This document shows positions 8,397 to 16,279 of a stretch of 64,000 nt of DNA, piece by piece; within the stretch, counting starts at the first letter, position 1, and each line of letters begins with the position of its first letter. Below the pieces are notes generated by a model. It was not told the DNA's origin and searched no databases. It saw only the letters and a program-made list of their open reading frames with translations. A program made the translations under genes and the position numbers. This DNA comes from Gaiellasilicea sp033857955 (GTDB taxonomy: Bacteria; Actinomycetota; Thermoleophilia; Gaiellales; Gaiellaceae): positions 81,983 through 145,982 of the forward strand of contig JAWVCW010000024.1 of assembly GCA_033857955.1 (NCBI GenBank), in the 5' to 3' direction.

Positions 8397-8739
8397 GGCC
8401 CCTCCAGTCGATCAGCTTGGCGAGTAGGCTGCCTGCGGCGAAGGCTGCACCCGCGACCAAGAACGGGTTCGGGCCCTTCTTGCCGGAGGTCCGCCGGTCG
8501 AGTTGCGGGCCGGATGGGGCGGCCGGGCGTCGTGCGGTCGCGGAGCCCGGCTCCGCGTCCTTCGGCAGCTCACCCTTCGCCCGCCTGAGGATGAGGGACG
8601 GCTTCAGCTTGCGGAGGAAGGCTCCGTCCTCGGCGAGCTCGTTGGCGAGCTTGCCTGCGACGCCGCCCTTGGCGGCGGCCTTGTCCGAGAGCGCCTCGAG
8701 CTTCTCGGCGCCCGCGTCGACTGCCTCATCGCCCTTCAT
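8377..8739 (-). CDS. Small protein with C-terminal membrane segment
   Basis: 120-aa protein I do not recognise at family level. Residues 1-60 are charged and helical; the middle is Pro/Arg rich; residues about 88-108 form one hydrophobic segment (NPFLVAGAAFAAGSLLAKLI), followed by a short basic tail. Its ATG overlaps the stop of the 42-codon gene upstream (ATGA) and its end overlaps the holin-X gene, so it belongs to this run of translationally coupled envelope genes. Confidence 0.75.
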   Translation of the reverse strand: MKGDEAVDAGAEKLEALSDKAAAKGGVAGKLANELAEDGAFLRKLKPSLILRRAKGELPKDAEPGSATARRPAAPSGPQLDRRTSGKKGPNPFLVAGAAFAAGSLLAKLIDWRGHAHPRR

Positions 8740-8864
8740 CGCTTTGCCGGCGGCTTTTCGCCCGTGGCGACGCGCCAGATGCCGGAGGCCGCACGTCGGG
8801 CGGCGATCGTGGCCACCGCGCCGAGAGCGCCGTAGAGCCCTGTCCAGAGTGCCTTGCGCAGCAT
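8736..8864 (-). CDS. 42-aa DUF4235-like membrane peptide
   Basis: A 42-codon gene. It encodes MLRKALWTGLYGALG followed by a hydrophobic stretch, then SGIWRVATGEKPPAKR. The W-x3-TG-x-PP ending resembles the C-terminal signature of actinobacterial DUF4235 proteins, which lie in similar holin/DUF3618 clusters, though DUF4235 proteins are normally about twice as long. The evidence for a real gene is the exact ATGA overlap with the next gene and the conserved-looking composition. The family link is an inference from a short motif. Confidence 0.6.
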   Translation of the reverse strand: MLRKALWTGLYGALGAVATIAARRAASGIWRVATGEKPPAKR

Positions 8865-8909
8865 GGCTCTCTCGTTACCTGGGCAGGACTGCGGCAAACC
8901 TGCCGTCGG

Positions 8910-9116
8910 CTACAGCAGCCTGATCTTGCCCTCGCGGATCTCGGCGATACGATCGGCGTCGATCTCCTCGCCGCTGACGATCAGCCCGTGAAAGATGTCG
9001 GTCTGCTCGTCGCCGAGCACCTCGTCGACCTTGCCGACCTTCTCACCGTTCGCGTCGACCACTTTCCAGCCCGGCTCGATCAGCAGCCACGCGACTGGGT
9101 CGGGCTCGTCGCTCAT
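8910..9116 (-). CDS. PRC-barrel-like small protein
   Basis: 68-aa protein with the beta-rich pattern of PRC-barrel or DUF2171 domains: GWKVVDANGEKVGKVDEVLG, then a HGLIVSGEEIDADRIAEI segment and a short final strand KIRLL. Such domains bind partners or RNA and occur in photosystem, stress and RNA-processing proteins; no specific role can be given. I prefer ATG at 9116, one base after the TGA of the upstream gene; a GTG at 9140 would add 8 residues and overlap that gene. Confidence 0.7.
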   Translation of the reverse strand: MSDEPDPVAWLLIEPGWKVVDANGEKVGKVDEVLGDEQTDIFHGLIVSGEEIDADRIAEIREGKIRLL

Positions 9117-9117
9117 G

Positions 9118-9759
9118 TCAGACCGCTCTTCCCCCGACACGCCAGACAGGACCCTGGCTGTCGACGTTGTGGGTGTCGGAGAGGACGTGCAGGATCGTCA
9201 GCCGACCGGGGAGCCCCTCCTGGTCGAGTCGCTCGAGGCAGCGTGCCGTCATCTGCGGCGAGGCGCCATAGCCGAAGGTGTGCGCGACGCGGAACCGGAA
9301 CGCGCTGCGGCCCGGGACGCGCGCGGGGTTGACGGGGGCGAGCAGCAAGGCCGCTCGCTCGAGGTAGTCGCTCGAGGTCAGCTCGAGCTCGCAGTACAGA
9401 TCGCTCCAGTCGGGCGGCAGGGAGGCGACCGAGTGAGCCCACGCGTCCGCCAGCCGCAGGCGGGGCGCTTCCACGCGTGGCGCCCGCTCGCCCGCCTCCA
9501 GCAGCTGGAGCGTGCCGTGGATCTCCTCCTCGTCGAGCTTCCCCAGCAGCTTCGCAAGCTGGTCGGGACCGACCCCGCCGCCGGTGCGACTGACAGTCAG
9601 ACGCAGCTCGTCGCCGGCGATTCCCGGGCCGGCGGGGCCGAGGAGAGCGGCCGCCCACGAACGCTGCGAGGGATCGGGAACCGTGAGGGCGAGGCGGGCG
9701 TCCGCCCACTCTGCGGGCAAGTCCGCGCGGATGCGCCGCCACTGTTCGACCAACCCCAT
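9118..9759 (-). CDS. Unrecognised protein with an internal duplication
   Basis: 213-aa cytosolic-looking protein of unknown function. It is built from two similar halves of about 95 residues: each begins with a W....A/S-L-P-x-x-W motif (residues 7-19 WRRIRADLPAEW; about 107-118 WAHSVASLPPDW), continues with an alternating strand (ARLALTV / LYCELEL), an alanine-leucine helix followed by P-x-x-P/G, and ends with a LxxLDxE helix (KLLGKLDEEEIHGTL / RCLERLDQEGLPGRL). No catalytic motif seen. It lies divergently from the E1 alpha gene and shares its promoter region. ATG start; a TATGCT -10 box lies 9 nt upstream. Confidence 0.75.
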   Translation of the reverse strand: MGLVEQWRRIRADLPAEWADARLALTVPDPSQRSWAAALLGPAGPGIAGDELRLTVSRTGGGVGPDQLAKLLGKLDEEEIHGTLQLLEAGERAPRVEAPRLRLADAWAHSVASLPPDWSDLYCELELTSSDYLERAALLLAPVNPARVPGRSAFRFRVAHTFGYGASPQMTARCLERLDQEGLPGRLTILHVLSDTHNVDSQGPVWRVGGRAV

Positions 9760-9786
9760 GCGGGCGTCAGCATAATGAAGCCCGCA
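9760..9786. promoter_or_regulatory. Shared divergent promoter, duplicated-domain gene / pdhA
   Basis: On the plus strand CATAAT (9771-9776) resembles the TATAAT consensus and ends 10 nt before the pdhA ATG at 9787. On the minus strand TATGCT (9769-9774) ends 9 nt before the ATG of the divergent gene. The two hexamers overlap, giving a second candidate bidirectional -10 with nearly leaderless transcripts on both sides. Confidence 0.45.
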
Positions 9787-10770
9787 ATGGCGAAGGTCGA
9801 GAAGAAGCCACGCGCGAAGAACGCGCTCTCAGACGAACGTCTTCGCGAACTGTTCCGCGAGATGCTGCTCATCCGGCGGTTCGAGGAGAAAGTGGAGGAG
9901 CGGTTCCGGGCCGGCGAGCTTCCCGGCTTCCTGCACGTGTGCATCGGCCAGGAGGCGGTGGCCTCCGGCGTGTGCGCGGCGCTCGAGCGCGACGACGTGA
10001 TCGCGTCGACGCACCGCGCGCACGGTCACACGATCGCCAAGGGCACGCACGTGAACAAGGTCATGGCCGAGCTGTACGGCAAGAAGGAGGGCTGCTCGGG
10101 CGGCTACGGCGGCTCGATGCACCTCTACGACCTCGAGCACGGGAACCTGGGCGCGAACGCCGTCGTCGGCGGTGGCTTCCCGGCGATCACCGGCGCAGCG
10201 CTCTCCTTCCAGTTCCGCAAGCAGCCCCGGGTCGGGGTCGCCTTCTTCGGCGACGGCGCCACGAACACGGGCACGTTTCACGAGTCGCTCAACCTCGCAC
10301 AGCTCTGGAAGGTGCCGGCCCTCTTCGTGCTCGAGATGAACGGCTGGGCGGAGTCGACCCCCGTCTCGCAACACTCGCCGATCGAGGACTTCTCGCAGCG
10401 CGCGGTCGCGTTCGGCATGCACTCGATCGAGGTCGACGGCCAGGACGTCGAGGCCGTCTACGCGGCGACGCGCGAGGCGCGCGAGCACGCGGTCTCGGGC
10501 AAAGGCCCCGTCTTCCTCAACGTTCGCACCTACCGGCTCGTCGGGCACTACATCGGCGACCCGCAGGTCTACCGGACGAAGGAGGAGGTCGAGGAGTTGC
10601 GCAACACCAAGGATCCGATCGAGCTCCTGCGCGCCAGGCTCGAGCTCTCCGACGAGGAGTTCGAGGCGCTCGACACCGAGGTCCACGCGATCGTCGAGTC
10701 GTCGGTCGAGTTCGCGAAGGCGGGCACGGATCCCAAGCCCGAAGACGCCCTCAAGTACGTCTATGCCTGA
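9787..10770 (+). CDS. pdhA: 2-oxoacid (pyruvate) dehydrogenase E1 alpha
   Basis: Thiamine-diphosphate-dependent E1 alpha subunit of a 2-oxoacid dehydrogenase complex (pyruvate or branched-chain type); decarboxylates the keto acid and passes the acyl group to E2. 327 aa. The ThDP/Mg motif is GDGATNTG followed by FHESLNLAQLWKVPALFVLE; the phosphorylation-loop region of the family appears as RLVGHYIGDPQVYR. It heads an operon pdhA-pdhB-pdhC-VOC-GNAT-lpdA and overlaps pdhB by 8 nt. ATG at 9787 (MAKVEKK) is preferred; ATG at 9775 falls inside the -10 box. Substrate cannot be settled from sequence alone. Confidence 0.93.
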   Translation: MAKVEKKPRAKNALSDERLRELFREMLLIRRFEEKVEERFRAGELPGFLHVCIGQEAVASGVCAALERDDVIASTHRAHGHTIAKGTHVNKVMAELYGKKEGCSGGYGGSMHLYDLEHGNLGANAVVGGGFPAITGAALSFQFRKQPRVGVAFFGDGATNTGTFHESLNLAQLWKVPALFVLEMNGWAESTPVSQHSPIEDFSQRAVAFGMHSIEVDGQDVEAVYAATREAREHAVSGKGPVFLNVRTYRLVGHYIGDPQVYRTKEEVEELRNTKDPIELLRARLELSDEEFEALDTEVHAIVESSVEFAKAGTDPKPEDALKYVYA

Positions 10771-11743
10771 GCTGACCTACCGCGAGGCGGTGCGCGACGC
10801 ACTCTCGACCGCGATGCGCGCCGACGAGGACGTCTTCATCATGGGCGAGGACATCGCCGAGATGGGCGGCTCGATGGGCGTCACCCAGGGGATGCTCGCG
10901 GAGTTCGGCCCTGAGCGCATCCGCAATACGCCGATCTCGGAGATTGCGATCGTGGGGACGGGAATCGGCGCCGCGATGCAGGGGATGCGCCCCGTCGTCG
11001 AGATCATGTATCAGGACTTTCTGACGCTCTCGATGGAGCAGCTCGTCAACCAGGCGGCGAAGCACCGGACGATGAGCGGGGGCCAGGTGAAGGTGCCGCT
11101 GACGATCCGCACGCAGGGTGGGGCCGGCTGGAGCCCGGGCGCCCAGCATGCGCAGCAGCTCGAGTCGTGGTTCGTGCACGTGCCGGGCCTGAAGGTCGTC
11201 TATCCCTCGACGCCCGAGGACGCCCGCGGCCTCCTCTGGAGCTCGATCTACGACGACAACACCGTCATCTTCTTCGAGCACCGGCTGCTCTACCCGCTCA
11301 AGGGCGAGGTACCGGAGAAGATCGAGCCGATCGAGCTCGGCAAGGCGCGCGTGCTGCGTGCGGGCTCCGATGTGACCGTGGTCGCGATCGGCCGGATGGT
11401 GCCGGAGGCGCTGAAGGCCGCGGAGGACGCGGAGAAGGAAGGGATCTCGGTCGAGGTCGTCGATCCGCGGACGCTTCTGCCGCTCGACGAAGAGACGATC
11501 ATCGCTTCCGTGAAGAAGACGACGCGCTGCGTCACGGCCCACGAGGCAGTCACAAGGGGCGGCTTCGGCGCCGAGCTCACGGCCGTCGTCCAGAAGGGCG
11601 CCTTCGACTACCTGGACGCGCCGATCGAGCGCGTCGGCGCCAAGTTTGCTCCGCTCGCATTCGCGCCGGCGATGGAGCAGTGGGTCGTCCCGCACGCCGC
11701 CGACGTGCTGGAAGCGGTCAAGCGAACGGTGGCTCGAAGCTAG
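10763..11743 (+). CDS. pdhB: 2-oxoacid dehydrogenase E1 beta
   Basis: E1 beta subunit (transketolase pyrimidine-binding fold), 326 aa; pairs with the upstream alpha subunit to bind ThDP. N-terminal TYREAVRDALSTAMRADEDV and the core GEDIAEMGGSMGVTQGML match the AcoB/PdhB family; the second half holds the conserved SDVTVVAIGRMV segment and EAVTRGGFGAEL. It overlaps pdhA by 8 nt and is followed within 2 nt by the E2 gene, showing one transcript. Confidence 0.95.
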   Translation: MPELTYREAVRDALSTAMRADEDVFIMGEDIAEMGGSMGVTQGMLAEFGPERIRNTPISEIAIVGTGIGAAMQGMRPVVEIMYQDFLTLSMEQLVNQAAKHRTMSGGQVKVPLTIRTQGGAGWSPGAQHAQQLESWFVHVPGLKVVYPSTPEDARGLLWSSIYDDNTVIFFEHRLLYPLKGEVPEKIEPIELGKARVLRAGSDVTVVAIGRMVPEALKAAEDAEKEGISVEVVDPRTLLPLDEETIIASVKKTTRCVTAHEAVTRGGFGAELTAVVQKGAFDYLDAPIERVGAKFAPLAFAPAMEQWVVPHAADVLEAVKRTVARS

Positions 11744-11745
11744 CC

Positions 11746-13062
11746 GTGGCGACCGAGGTCAAGCTGCCGCGGCTGGGCCAGGGCATGGAGTCCGGCACGA
11801 TCGTCAAGTGGCTGAAGGGCGAGGGCGAGCCGGTCAAGAAGCGCGAGCCCCTCTACGAGCTCGACACCGACAAGGTCACCCAGGAGGTCGAGGCCGAGGC
11901 CGACGGCGTCCTGCTGAAGATCGTCGTTCCCGAAGGAGAGGTGGAGGTGGGACGCACGATCGCTTTCATCGGCAACGAAGGCGAGGATGTCCCTTCCGAG
12001 AACGGAAAGCCGGCCGAGACGAAGAGCGACGAGAAAGACGAGCAGGAGGAGAAGGCCGAGGACGCCGCCGAGCCCGACGAGGAGCCCGAAGAGGAGGGTT
12101 CGCCCGCCGAGGAGATGGACGACGAGCGCGAGCGCGGCCGCCAGGCTGCCGCCGCGACTGCGGAGGCGGCGACCGCAGCGGTTGCCGACGCTCCGGTGCA
12201 GTCGGACGCGCGCGTCAAGGCCTCGCCGCTTGCGCGGCGGCTCGCACGTGAGAAGGGGATCGACATCGCCCAGCTCCAGGGCAGCGGCCCTGAGGGCAGG
12301 ATCGTCGCCGAGGACGTCGAGCGCGCCGCCGCCGCGCCGCCGAAGGCCTCGCCGGCGGCAACGATCGCCGCCGCCACCGGCAAGGTCGAGGAGGTCGAGC
12401 TCACCTCGACGCGGAAGACGATCGCCCGCCGTCTCACCGAAGCCTGGCAGGCGCCCGTCTTCCAGCTCACGGTCTCGGTCGACATGACGCGGGCCCTCGA
12501 TCTGCGCGAGCGGCTCGTCGCGCGGCTCGAGGACGGCGAGACGAAACCGACCGTGAGCGACTTGCTGACCAAGGTGTGCGCCGCGGCGCTCGTGCGCCAC
12601 CCGGCCGTGAACGCGCATTTCGCGGGCGACAAGATCCTCCGCTTCCCATACGCGCACGTGGGGATCGCCGTCGCGGCCCCGAACGGCCTCGTCGTGCCGG
12701 TGATCCGCGACGCCGACCGCAAGACGATCCAGGAGATCGCGGCCGACCGCGCCGAGGTCGTGGGGCGCGCGCGCGACGGCAAGCTGCAACGGTCGGACCT
12801 CGAGGACGGCACGTTCACGATCTCGAACCTCGGCATGTTCGGAATCGAGCAGTTCATCGCCGTGCTCAACCCTCCTCAGGCTGCGATTCTCGCGGTCGGC
12901 TCGACGGAGGAGAAGCCGGTCGTCCGCGACGGCCAGGTCGAGGTGCGGCCGCTGATGACCATGACGATCACCTGCGACCACCGAGCGGTCGACGGCGCGG
13001 ACGGCGCGGGGTTCCTGCGCACGGTGAAAGAGCTGCTCGAAGAGCCCGCGCTGGCCCTCTGA
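11746..13062 (+). CDS. pdhC: Dihydrolipoamide acyltransferase E2
   Basis: E2 core of the complex, 438 aa. One N-terminal lipoyl domain (residues 1-78) with the lipoyl lysine K43 in DTDKV; a very acidic linker (about 80-140); a peripheral-subunit-binding domain (about 155-190, ASPLARRLAREKGIDIAQL); and the catalytic domain with DHRAVDGADGAGFL near residue 410. GTG at 11746 is chosen because it gives the usual VATEVKLPRLGQGM start, 3 nt after the pdhB stop. A single lipoyl domain and acidic linker are a common actinobacterial arrangement. Confidence 0.95.
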   Translation: MATEVKLPRLGQGMESGTIVKWLKGEGEPVKKREPLYELDTDKVTQEVEAEADGVLLKIVVPEGEVEVGRTIAFIGNEGEDVPSENGKPAETKSDEKDEQEEKAEDAAEPDEEPEEEGSPAEEMDDERERGRQAAAATAEAATAAVADAPVQSDARVKASPLARRLAREKGIDIAQLQGSGPEGRIVAEDVERAAAAPPKASPAATIAAATGKVEEVELTSTRKTIARRLTEAWQAPVFQLTVSVDMTRALDLRERLVARLEDGETKPTVSDLLTKVCAAALVRHPAVNAHFAGDKILRFPYAHVGIAVAAPNGLVVPVIRDADRKTIQEIAADRAEVVGRARDGKLQRSDLEDGTFTISNLGMFGIEQFIAVLNPPQAAILAVGSTEEKPVVRDGQVEVRPLMTMTITCDHRAVDGADGAGFLRTVKELLEEPALAL

Positions 13063-13064
13063 CG

Positions 13065-13400
13065 TTGGCGACGGTCTGGTATCGGGTGCGAGACCTCGAG
13101 GCAGCGCGCGCCTTCTACCGCGACACGCTCGGGTTCGAGGAGGTCTTTGTCGACTTCGACGAGAGCTGGTCGCGGCTGCGGCACGGCGGGATGGAGATCG
13201 CGCTTGGACAGGGCGAGCCGGACGAGTCGGGCGGCGTCGCCCATGTCGACGTCCCCGACGTGAAGAGCGAAGCCGAGCGGCTGCGCGAGGCCGGTGTGGA
13301 GGTAGGAGTCGTCTTCGAGCTGCACGGGCAGATCCGGCTCGTGGACGTGTTCGACCCGGACGGCAACCGCATCCAGCTAGCCCAGTCTCTGGACCCCTAG
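13065..13400 (+). CDS. VOC (glyoxalase-type) domain protein
   Basis: Single-domain vicinal-oxygen-chelate protein of 111 aa. The glyoxalase fold shows as TVWYRVRDLEAARAFYRDTL, a central HVDVPDV with a possible metal His, and the terminal DVFDPDGNRIQLAQ. Substrate unknown. TTG at 13065 starts 2 nt after the E2 stop. Its place inside the E1-E2-E3 operon suggests a link to keto-acid or methylglyoxal metabolism, but that is inference from position only. Confidence 0.85.
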   Translation: MATVWYRVRDLEAARAFYRDTLGFEEVFVDFDESWSRLRHGGMEIALGQGEPDESGGVAHVDVPDVKSEAERLREAGVEVGVVFELHGQIRLVDVFDPDGNRIQLAQSLDP

Positions 13401-13402
13401 CG

Positions 13403-13882
13403 ATGGGGATCGTCCTCAGACGCGGCGGCACCCAGGACGTGCGCTTCCTGCGCGACATGCTCCACCACGCCTACTACTGGCGCGAGCGTGTGCCCGGCTC
13501 GCTCGTGTCGCGCTACGTGCGGGGCTGGGGGAGGCCCGGCGACACCGCGTTGATTGCACTCGAGGGAGGCTTTCCGGTCGGTGCGGCGTGGTACCGCGTC
13601 TTCAGCGAGGCCGAGCCAGGCTACGGCTTCGTCGACGAGGAGACGCCCGAGCTTGCGATCGCCGTCGTCCCGTCGAAGCGCGGCCACGGGATCGGGGACG
13701 AGTTGCTCCAGGAGCTGATCGCGAAGGCGAGAGCCGCGGGCTACGAGGGCCTCAGCCTCAGCGTCGAGCCCGGCAACCCGGCCCGCAAGCTCTACGAGCG
13801 CCACGGGTTCGCCGTCGTCGACCAGGGACCCGAAGCCTGGACGATGGTTGCGCCGCTAGCATCGACCGCGGATACCGAGTGA
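13403..13882 (+). CDS. GNAT acetyltransferase
   Basis: 159-aa GNAT-fold N-acetyltransferase. Acetyl-CoA binding motif A is VVPSKRGHGIGDELLQELI, followed by the strand/helix LSLSVEPGNPARKLYERHGF, typical of the family's C-terminal half. Acceptor unknown. ATG at 13403 follows the VOC stop by 2 nt, so it is in the dehydrogenase operon; a role in acetylating a protein or metabolite near acetyl-CoA production is only a guess. Confidence 0.88.
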   Translation: MGIVLRRGGTQDVRFLRDMLHHAYYWRERVPGSLVSRYVRGWGRPGDTALIALEGGFPVGAAWYRVFSEAEPGYGFVDEETPELAIAVVPSKRGHGIGDELLQELIAKARAAGYEGLSLSVEPGNPARKLYERHGFAVVDQGPEAWTMVAPLASTADTE

Positions 13883-13896
13883 GGAGCTGACCGGAC

Positions 13897-15303
13897 ATGG
13901 AATGTGACGTCGCCGTACTGGGCGGAGGCCCCGGCGGATATACCGCAGCGATTCGCGCCGCCCAGCTGGGCGCGAAATCCGTGTGCGTCGAGCTGGAGCC
14001 CGAGCTTGGTGGCACCTGCCTGCGCGTCGGCTGCATCCCGACCAAGGCCTGGGTGCAAACCGCGCACGCGCTCCATCAGGCCGGGGAGGTCTTCGCCAAG
14101 TTCGGCGTGAACGTGAGCGCGCCCGAGCTCGATTTCGGACAGGCGGTGGAATGGAAGAACGGCGTCGTCAAGCAGATGACGGGCGGGATCGCGGGGCTCT
14201 TCAAGGCCAACGGGGTCGAGTGGGTCAAGGGCCGTGGCCGCTTTACGGGCCCGAACACGATCGCCGTCGAGGGCGGAGAGGACATCACCTTCAAGAGCGC
14301 GGTCGTCGCCACCGGCTCGTTTCCGCTCATGCCTCCGATCGAAGGGCTCGACTCGCCGCGCTGCGTCGACTCGACCGGCCTGCTCGCGCAGACCGACGTG
14401 CCGCGACGCCTCGTGATCCTGGGCGGCGGCATCATCGGCTGCGAGTTTGCGTCGATCTTCCAGCGCTTCGGTTCCGAGGTGACGATCGTCGAGATGCTCG
14501 ACACGTTGATCCCGCAGGAGGACGCCGACGCCGCCAAGGAGCTCGCGAAGCAGTTCGGCAAGCGCGGGATCGCGCTCCAGCTCGGCAAGCAGTGCACGAG
14601 AGTCGAGGACGACGGCTCGAAGCTGACGGTCCACTTCGGGGAGGGCGAGACCGTCGACGCCGACCTGATGCTGGTCTCCGTCGGCCGCGGCCCGGTCGTC
14701 GAAGGCCTCGGGCTCGAGGAGATCGGCGTCGAGCTCGACAAGCGCAAGGGGATTGCCACCGACGAGCACAGGCGCACGACCGTCCCGCACATTTACGCCG
14801 TCGGTGACTGCGCCGGCTACTGGCAGCTCGCGCACACCGCGTTCCGCGAGGGCGAGGTTGCAGCCGAAAACGCGTGCGGGCACGAGGCGACGATCGGCGA
14901 GCCCGCCGTGCCGCGGCCGATCTACACCGATCCGGAGATCGCAGGCGTCGGCCTGACCGAGGCCCAGGCGCGCGAGCGCCACGGCGACGACGTCGCCGTC
15001 GGAGTGTTCCCGTGGGTGGCGAACGCCCGGGCCGTCATGCAGGCAGAGACCGTCGGGTGGGTCAAGTCGATCCACGAGACGAAGTACGGCGAGCTGCTGG
15101 GCCTGATCATGGTCGGGCCGCACGTGACGGATCTGATCGAGGTGGGCACGGTCGCGATCGACGCCGAGTCGACCGTCGAAACGGTCGCAGACGGGATGGC
15201 AGCGCACCCGACGCTTTCCGAGGCGATCAAGGAAGCGGGCCTCGTCGCGCTCGGGCGCGCGATCCATCTGCCGAACAAGAAGAAGGCACCGGCGCAGACC
15301 TAA
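13897..15303 (+). CDS. lpdA: Dihydrolipoamide dehydrogenase (E3)
   Basis: FAD flavoprotein that reoxidises dihydrolipoyl groups with NAD; 468 aa. FAD motif VLGGGPGGYTAAIRAA (residues 7-22), redox disulphide C41-C46 (GGTCLRVGCIP), NAD motif VILGGGIIGCEFASIF, second FAD motif IYAVGDC, and the C-terminal interface with the catalytic HPT (AAHPTLSEA). A GAGGAG ribosome site lies before the ATG. Last gene of the operon; supplies E3 for the complex encoded upstream. Confidence 0.97.
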   Translation: MECDVAVLGGGPGGYTAAIRAAQLGAKSVCVELEPELGGTCLRVGCIPTKAWVQTAHALHQAGEVFAKFGVNVSAPELDFGQAVEWKNGVVKQMTGGIAGLFKANGVEWVKGRGRFTGPNTIAVEGGEDITFKSAVVATGSFPLMPPIEGLDSPRCVDSTGLLAQTDVPRRLVILGGGIIGCEFASIFQRFGSEVTIVEMLDTLIPQEDADAAKELAKQFGKRGIALQLGKQCTRVEDDGSKLTVHFGEGETVDADLMLVSVGRGPVVEGLGLEEIGVELDKRKGIATDEHRRTTVPHIYAVGDCAGYWQLAHTAFREGEVAAENACGHEATIGEPAVPRPIYTDPEIAGVGLTEAQARERHGDDVAVGVFPWVANARAVMQAETVGWVKSIHETKYGELLGLIMVGPHVTDLIEVGTVAIDAESTVETVADGMAAHPTLSEAIKEAGLVALGRAIHLPNKKKAPAQT

Positions 15304-15341
15304 AGTGGGACCTCCGTGCGGCTCGACGCCGTACTCCGCGT

Positions 15342-15962
15342 ATGGGTCTTTCGATCAGGCGGCTTGTCTCTCTGGCAGCAGTCGTCGTACTCCTCGGTCT
15401 GACCCGGACGGGGTCGGCGTCCAATCCGTGGGAGCTGCGCTGCGCGGCCATGCCGGTCGAGCAACGCGCCCCGCAGGCCGTACGCGGCGCGGCGCAACGA
15501 TTCTTCCCCTGGGTCCCCAGCGCGGCAAGGGGGCTGCACGATGGCCCCGTCTACCTGCTCGCGCTCTCGTTGCGCACCGCAATCTCCCGCGACGGCGATT
15601 ACAGAGACTCGGATGACTACTACCTGCACCGCGCTCTCGTTGCGATTGCGCCTTCCTACACCGGCCCCGTCACCGTCGCCGGAGGTCGCGTCGGACGGCC
15701 GGTGGCACGGAGCGCCCTCGGCTTCTCGACGAACGGCGCGAACCACTGCACGGTCGCGAATCCGATCGTGACGTGCGGCAACCGCTCCCTGCACTATGCG
15801 CCACGTCTTCGGATCGCGCCGCGACCGGGCTGGCGGGTCATCGAGACCCAACTTCGAATCGGTCGCACGGGCTGCTTTCGCCTCACCGCGACTGGGCCGC
15901 AGCTCAACGTCCGCATACCGCTTGCCGTGCCCGGACCGGACTGGGGAACGCCCGGCTGGTGA
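15342..15962 (+). CDS. Secreted protein of unknown function
   Basis: 206-aa exported protein that I do not recognise. Signal peptide about residues 1-27 (RLVSLAAVVVLLGLTRTGSA). The mature part has four Cys residues in two close pairs (one near C34, then HCTVANPIVTCGNRS, and GRTGCFRL late), suggesting disulphides, and a beta-rich C-terminal domain. ATG at 15342 is the only start giving a signal peptide. Followed directly by a strong terminator at 15969-16013. Confidence 0.7.
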   Translation: MGLSIRRLVSLAAVVVLLGLTRTGSASNPWELRCAAMPVEQRAPQAVRGAAQRFFPWVPSAARGLHDGPVYLLALSLRTAISRDGDYRDSDDYYLHRALVAIAPSYTGPVTVAGGRVGRPVARSALGFSTNGANHCTVANPIVTCGNRSLHYAPRLRIAPRPGWRVIETQLRIGRTGCFRLTATGPQLNVRIPLAVPGPDWGTPGW

Positions 15963-15968
15963 CGGCCC

Positions 15969-16013
15969 CGCGCGGGCTCTCGAAAAACTTTCGAAACGCG
16001 CGCAAGGTTTTTT
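15969..16013 (+). terminator. Intrinsic terminator after the secreted-protein gene
   Basis: Stem CGCGCG (15969-15974) with CGCGCG (15997-16002) around an inner stem TCGAAA (15980-15985) / TTTCGA (15989-15994), then CAAGG and six T residues (16008-16013). Confidence 0.65.
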
Positions 16014-16096
16014 GGGGACCGGTATCTCAATAGGTAAGGACGTGCCCTCGTCCCCACATAGGGGCCGTGCCGCCCGCCGGCCCCGCCTTTCTCCCA
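16014..16096 (+). other. Structured non-coding spacer between two terminators
   Basis: No credible ORF. GGGGAC (16014-16019) can pair with GTCCCC (16050-16055), and CCCC-ACATA-GGGG forms a second hairpin right after. The segment lies between two intrinsic terminators, so it could be a small RNA or a 3' leader; no promoter is clear. It is the first part of a 451-nt gene-free stretch (15963-16413), which also holds the terminator at 16097-16134 and the repeat pair. Confidence 0.35.
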
Positions 16097-16134
16097 GAGC
16101 CGCCCCTTGCCGCAGAGGGGCGGCTCACTTTTTT
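16097..16134 (+). terminator. Strong intrinsic terminator
   Basis: Perfect 10-bp stem GAGCCGCCCC (16097-16106) / GGGGCGGCTC (16117-16126), 10-nt loop, then AC and TTTTTT (16129-16134). The best intrinsic terminator in the window. Confidence 0.85.
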
Positions 16135-16156
16135 GATTCGGGCGCAATCGGGATCG

Positions 16157-16215
16157 GAATCCGCGGGGGCAGATTCCGATCCGCGCCAAGACCCCTGAAG
16201 GGTCGCTTCGCTCCC
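16157..16215. repeat. REP-like structured repeat, copy 1
   Basis: 59-nt unit, 57 of 59 identical to copy 2; the last 47 nt are exact. It contains an imperfect hairpin around GGAATC/GATTCC and a GACCC-CTGAA-GGGTC hairpin. Non-coding. Confidence 0.75.
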
Positions 16216-16279
16216 GGGCTCGGTCTGTCCAAGTTGCTCTAGCCGGCCGGTTCCCTAGCGAGCCAAGAGATGCCCCGAC

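Noticed and set aside
8995..9786. An N-terminal extension of E1 alpha open upstream from 9787.
   Set aside because: It runs antisense through two small genes and shows no protein-like pattern; the family start is at MAKVEKK or close by.
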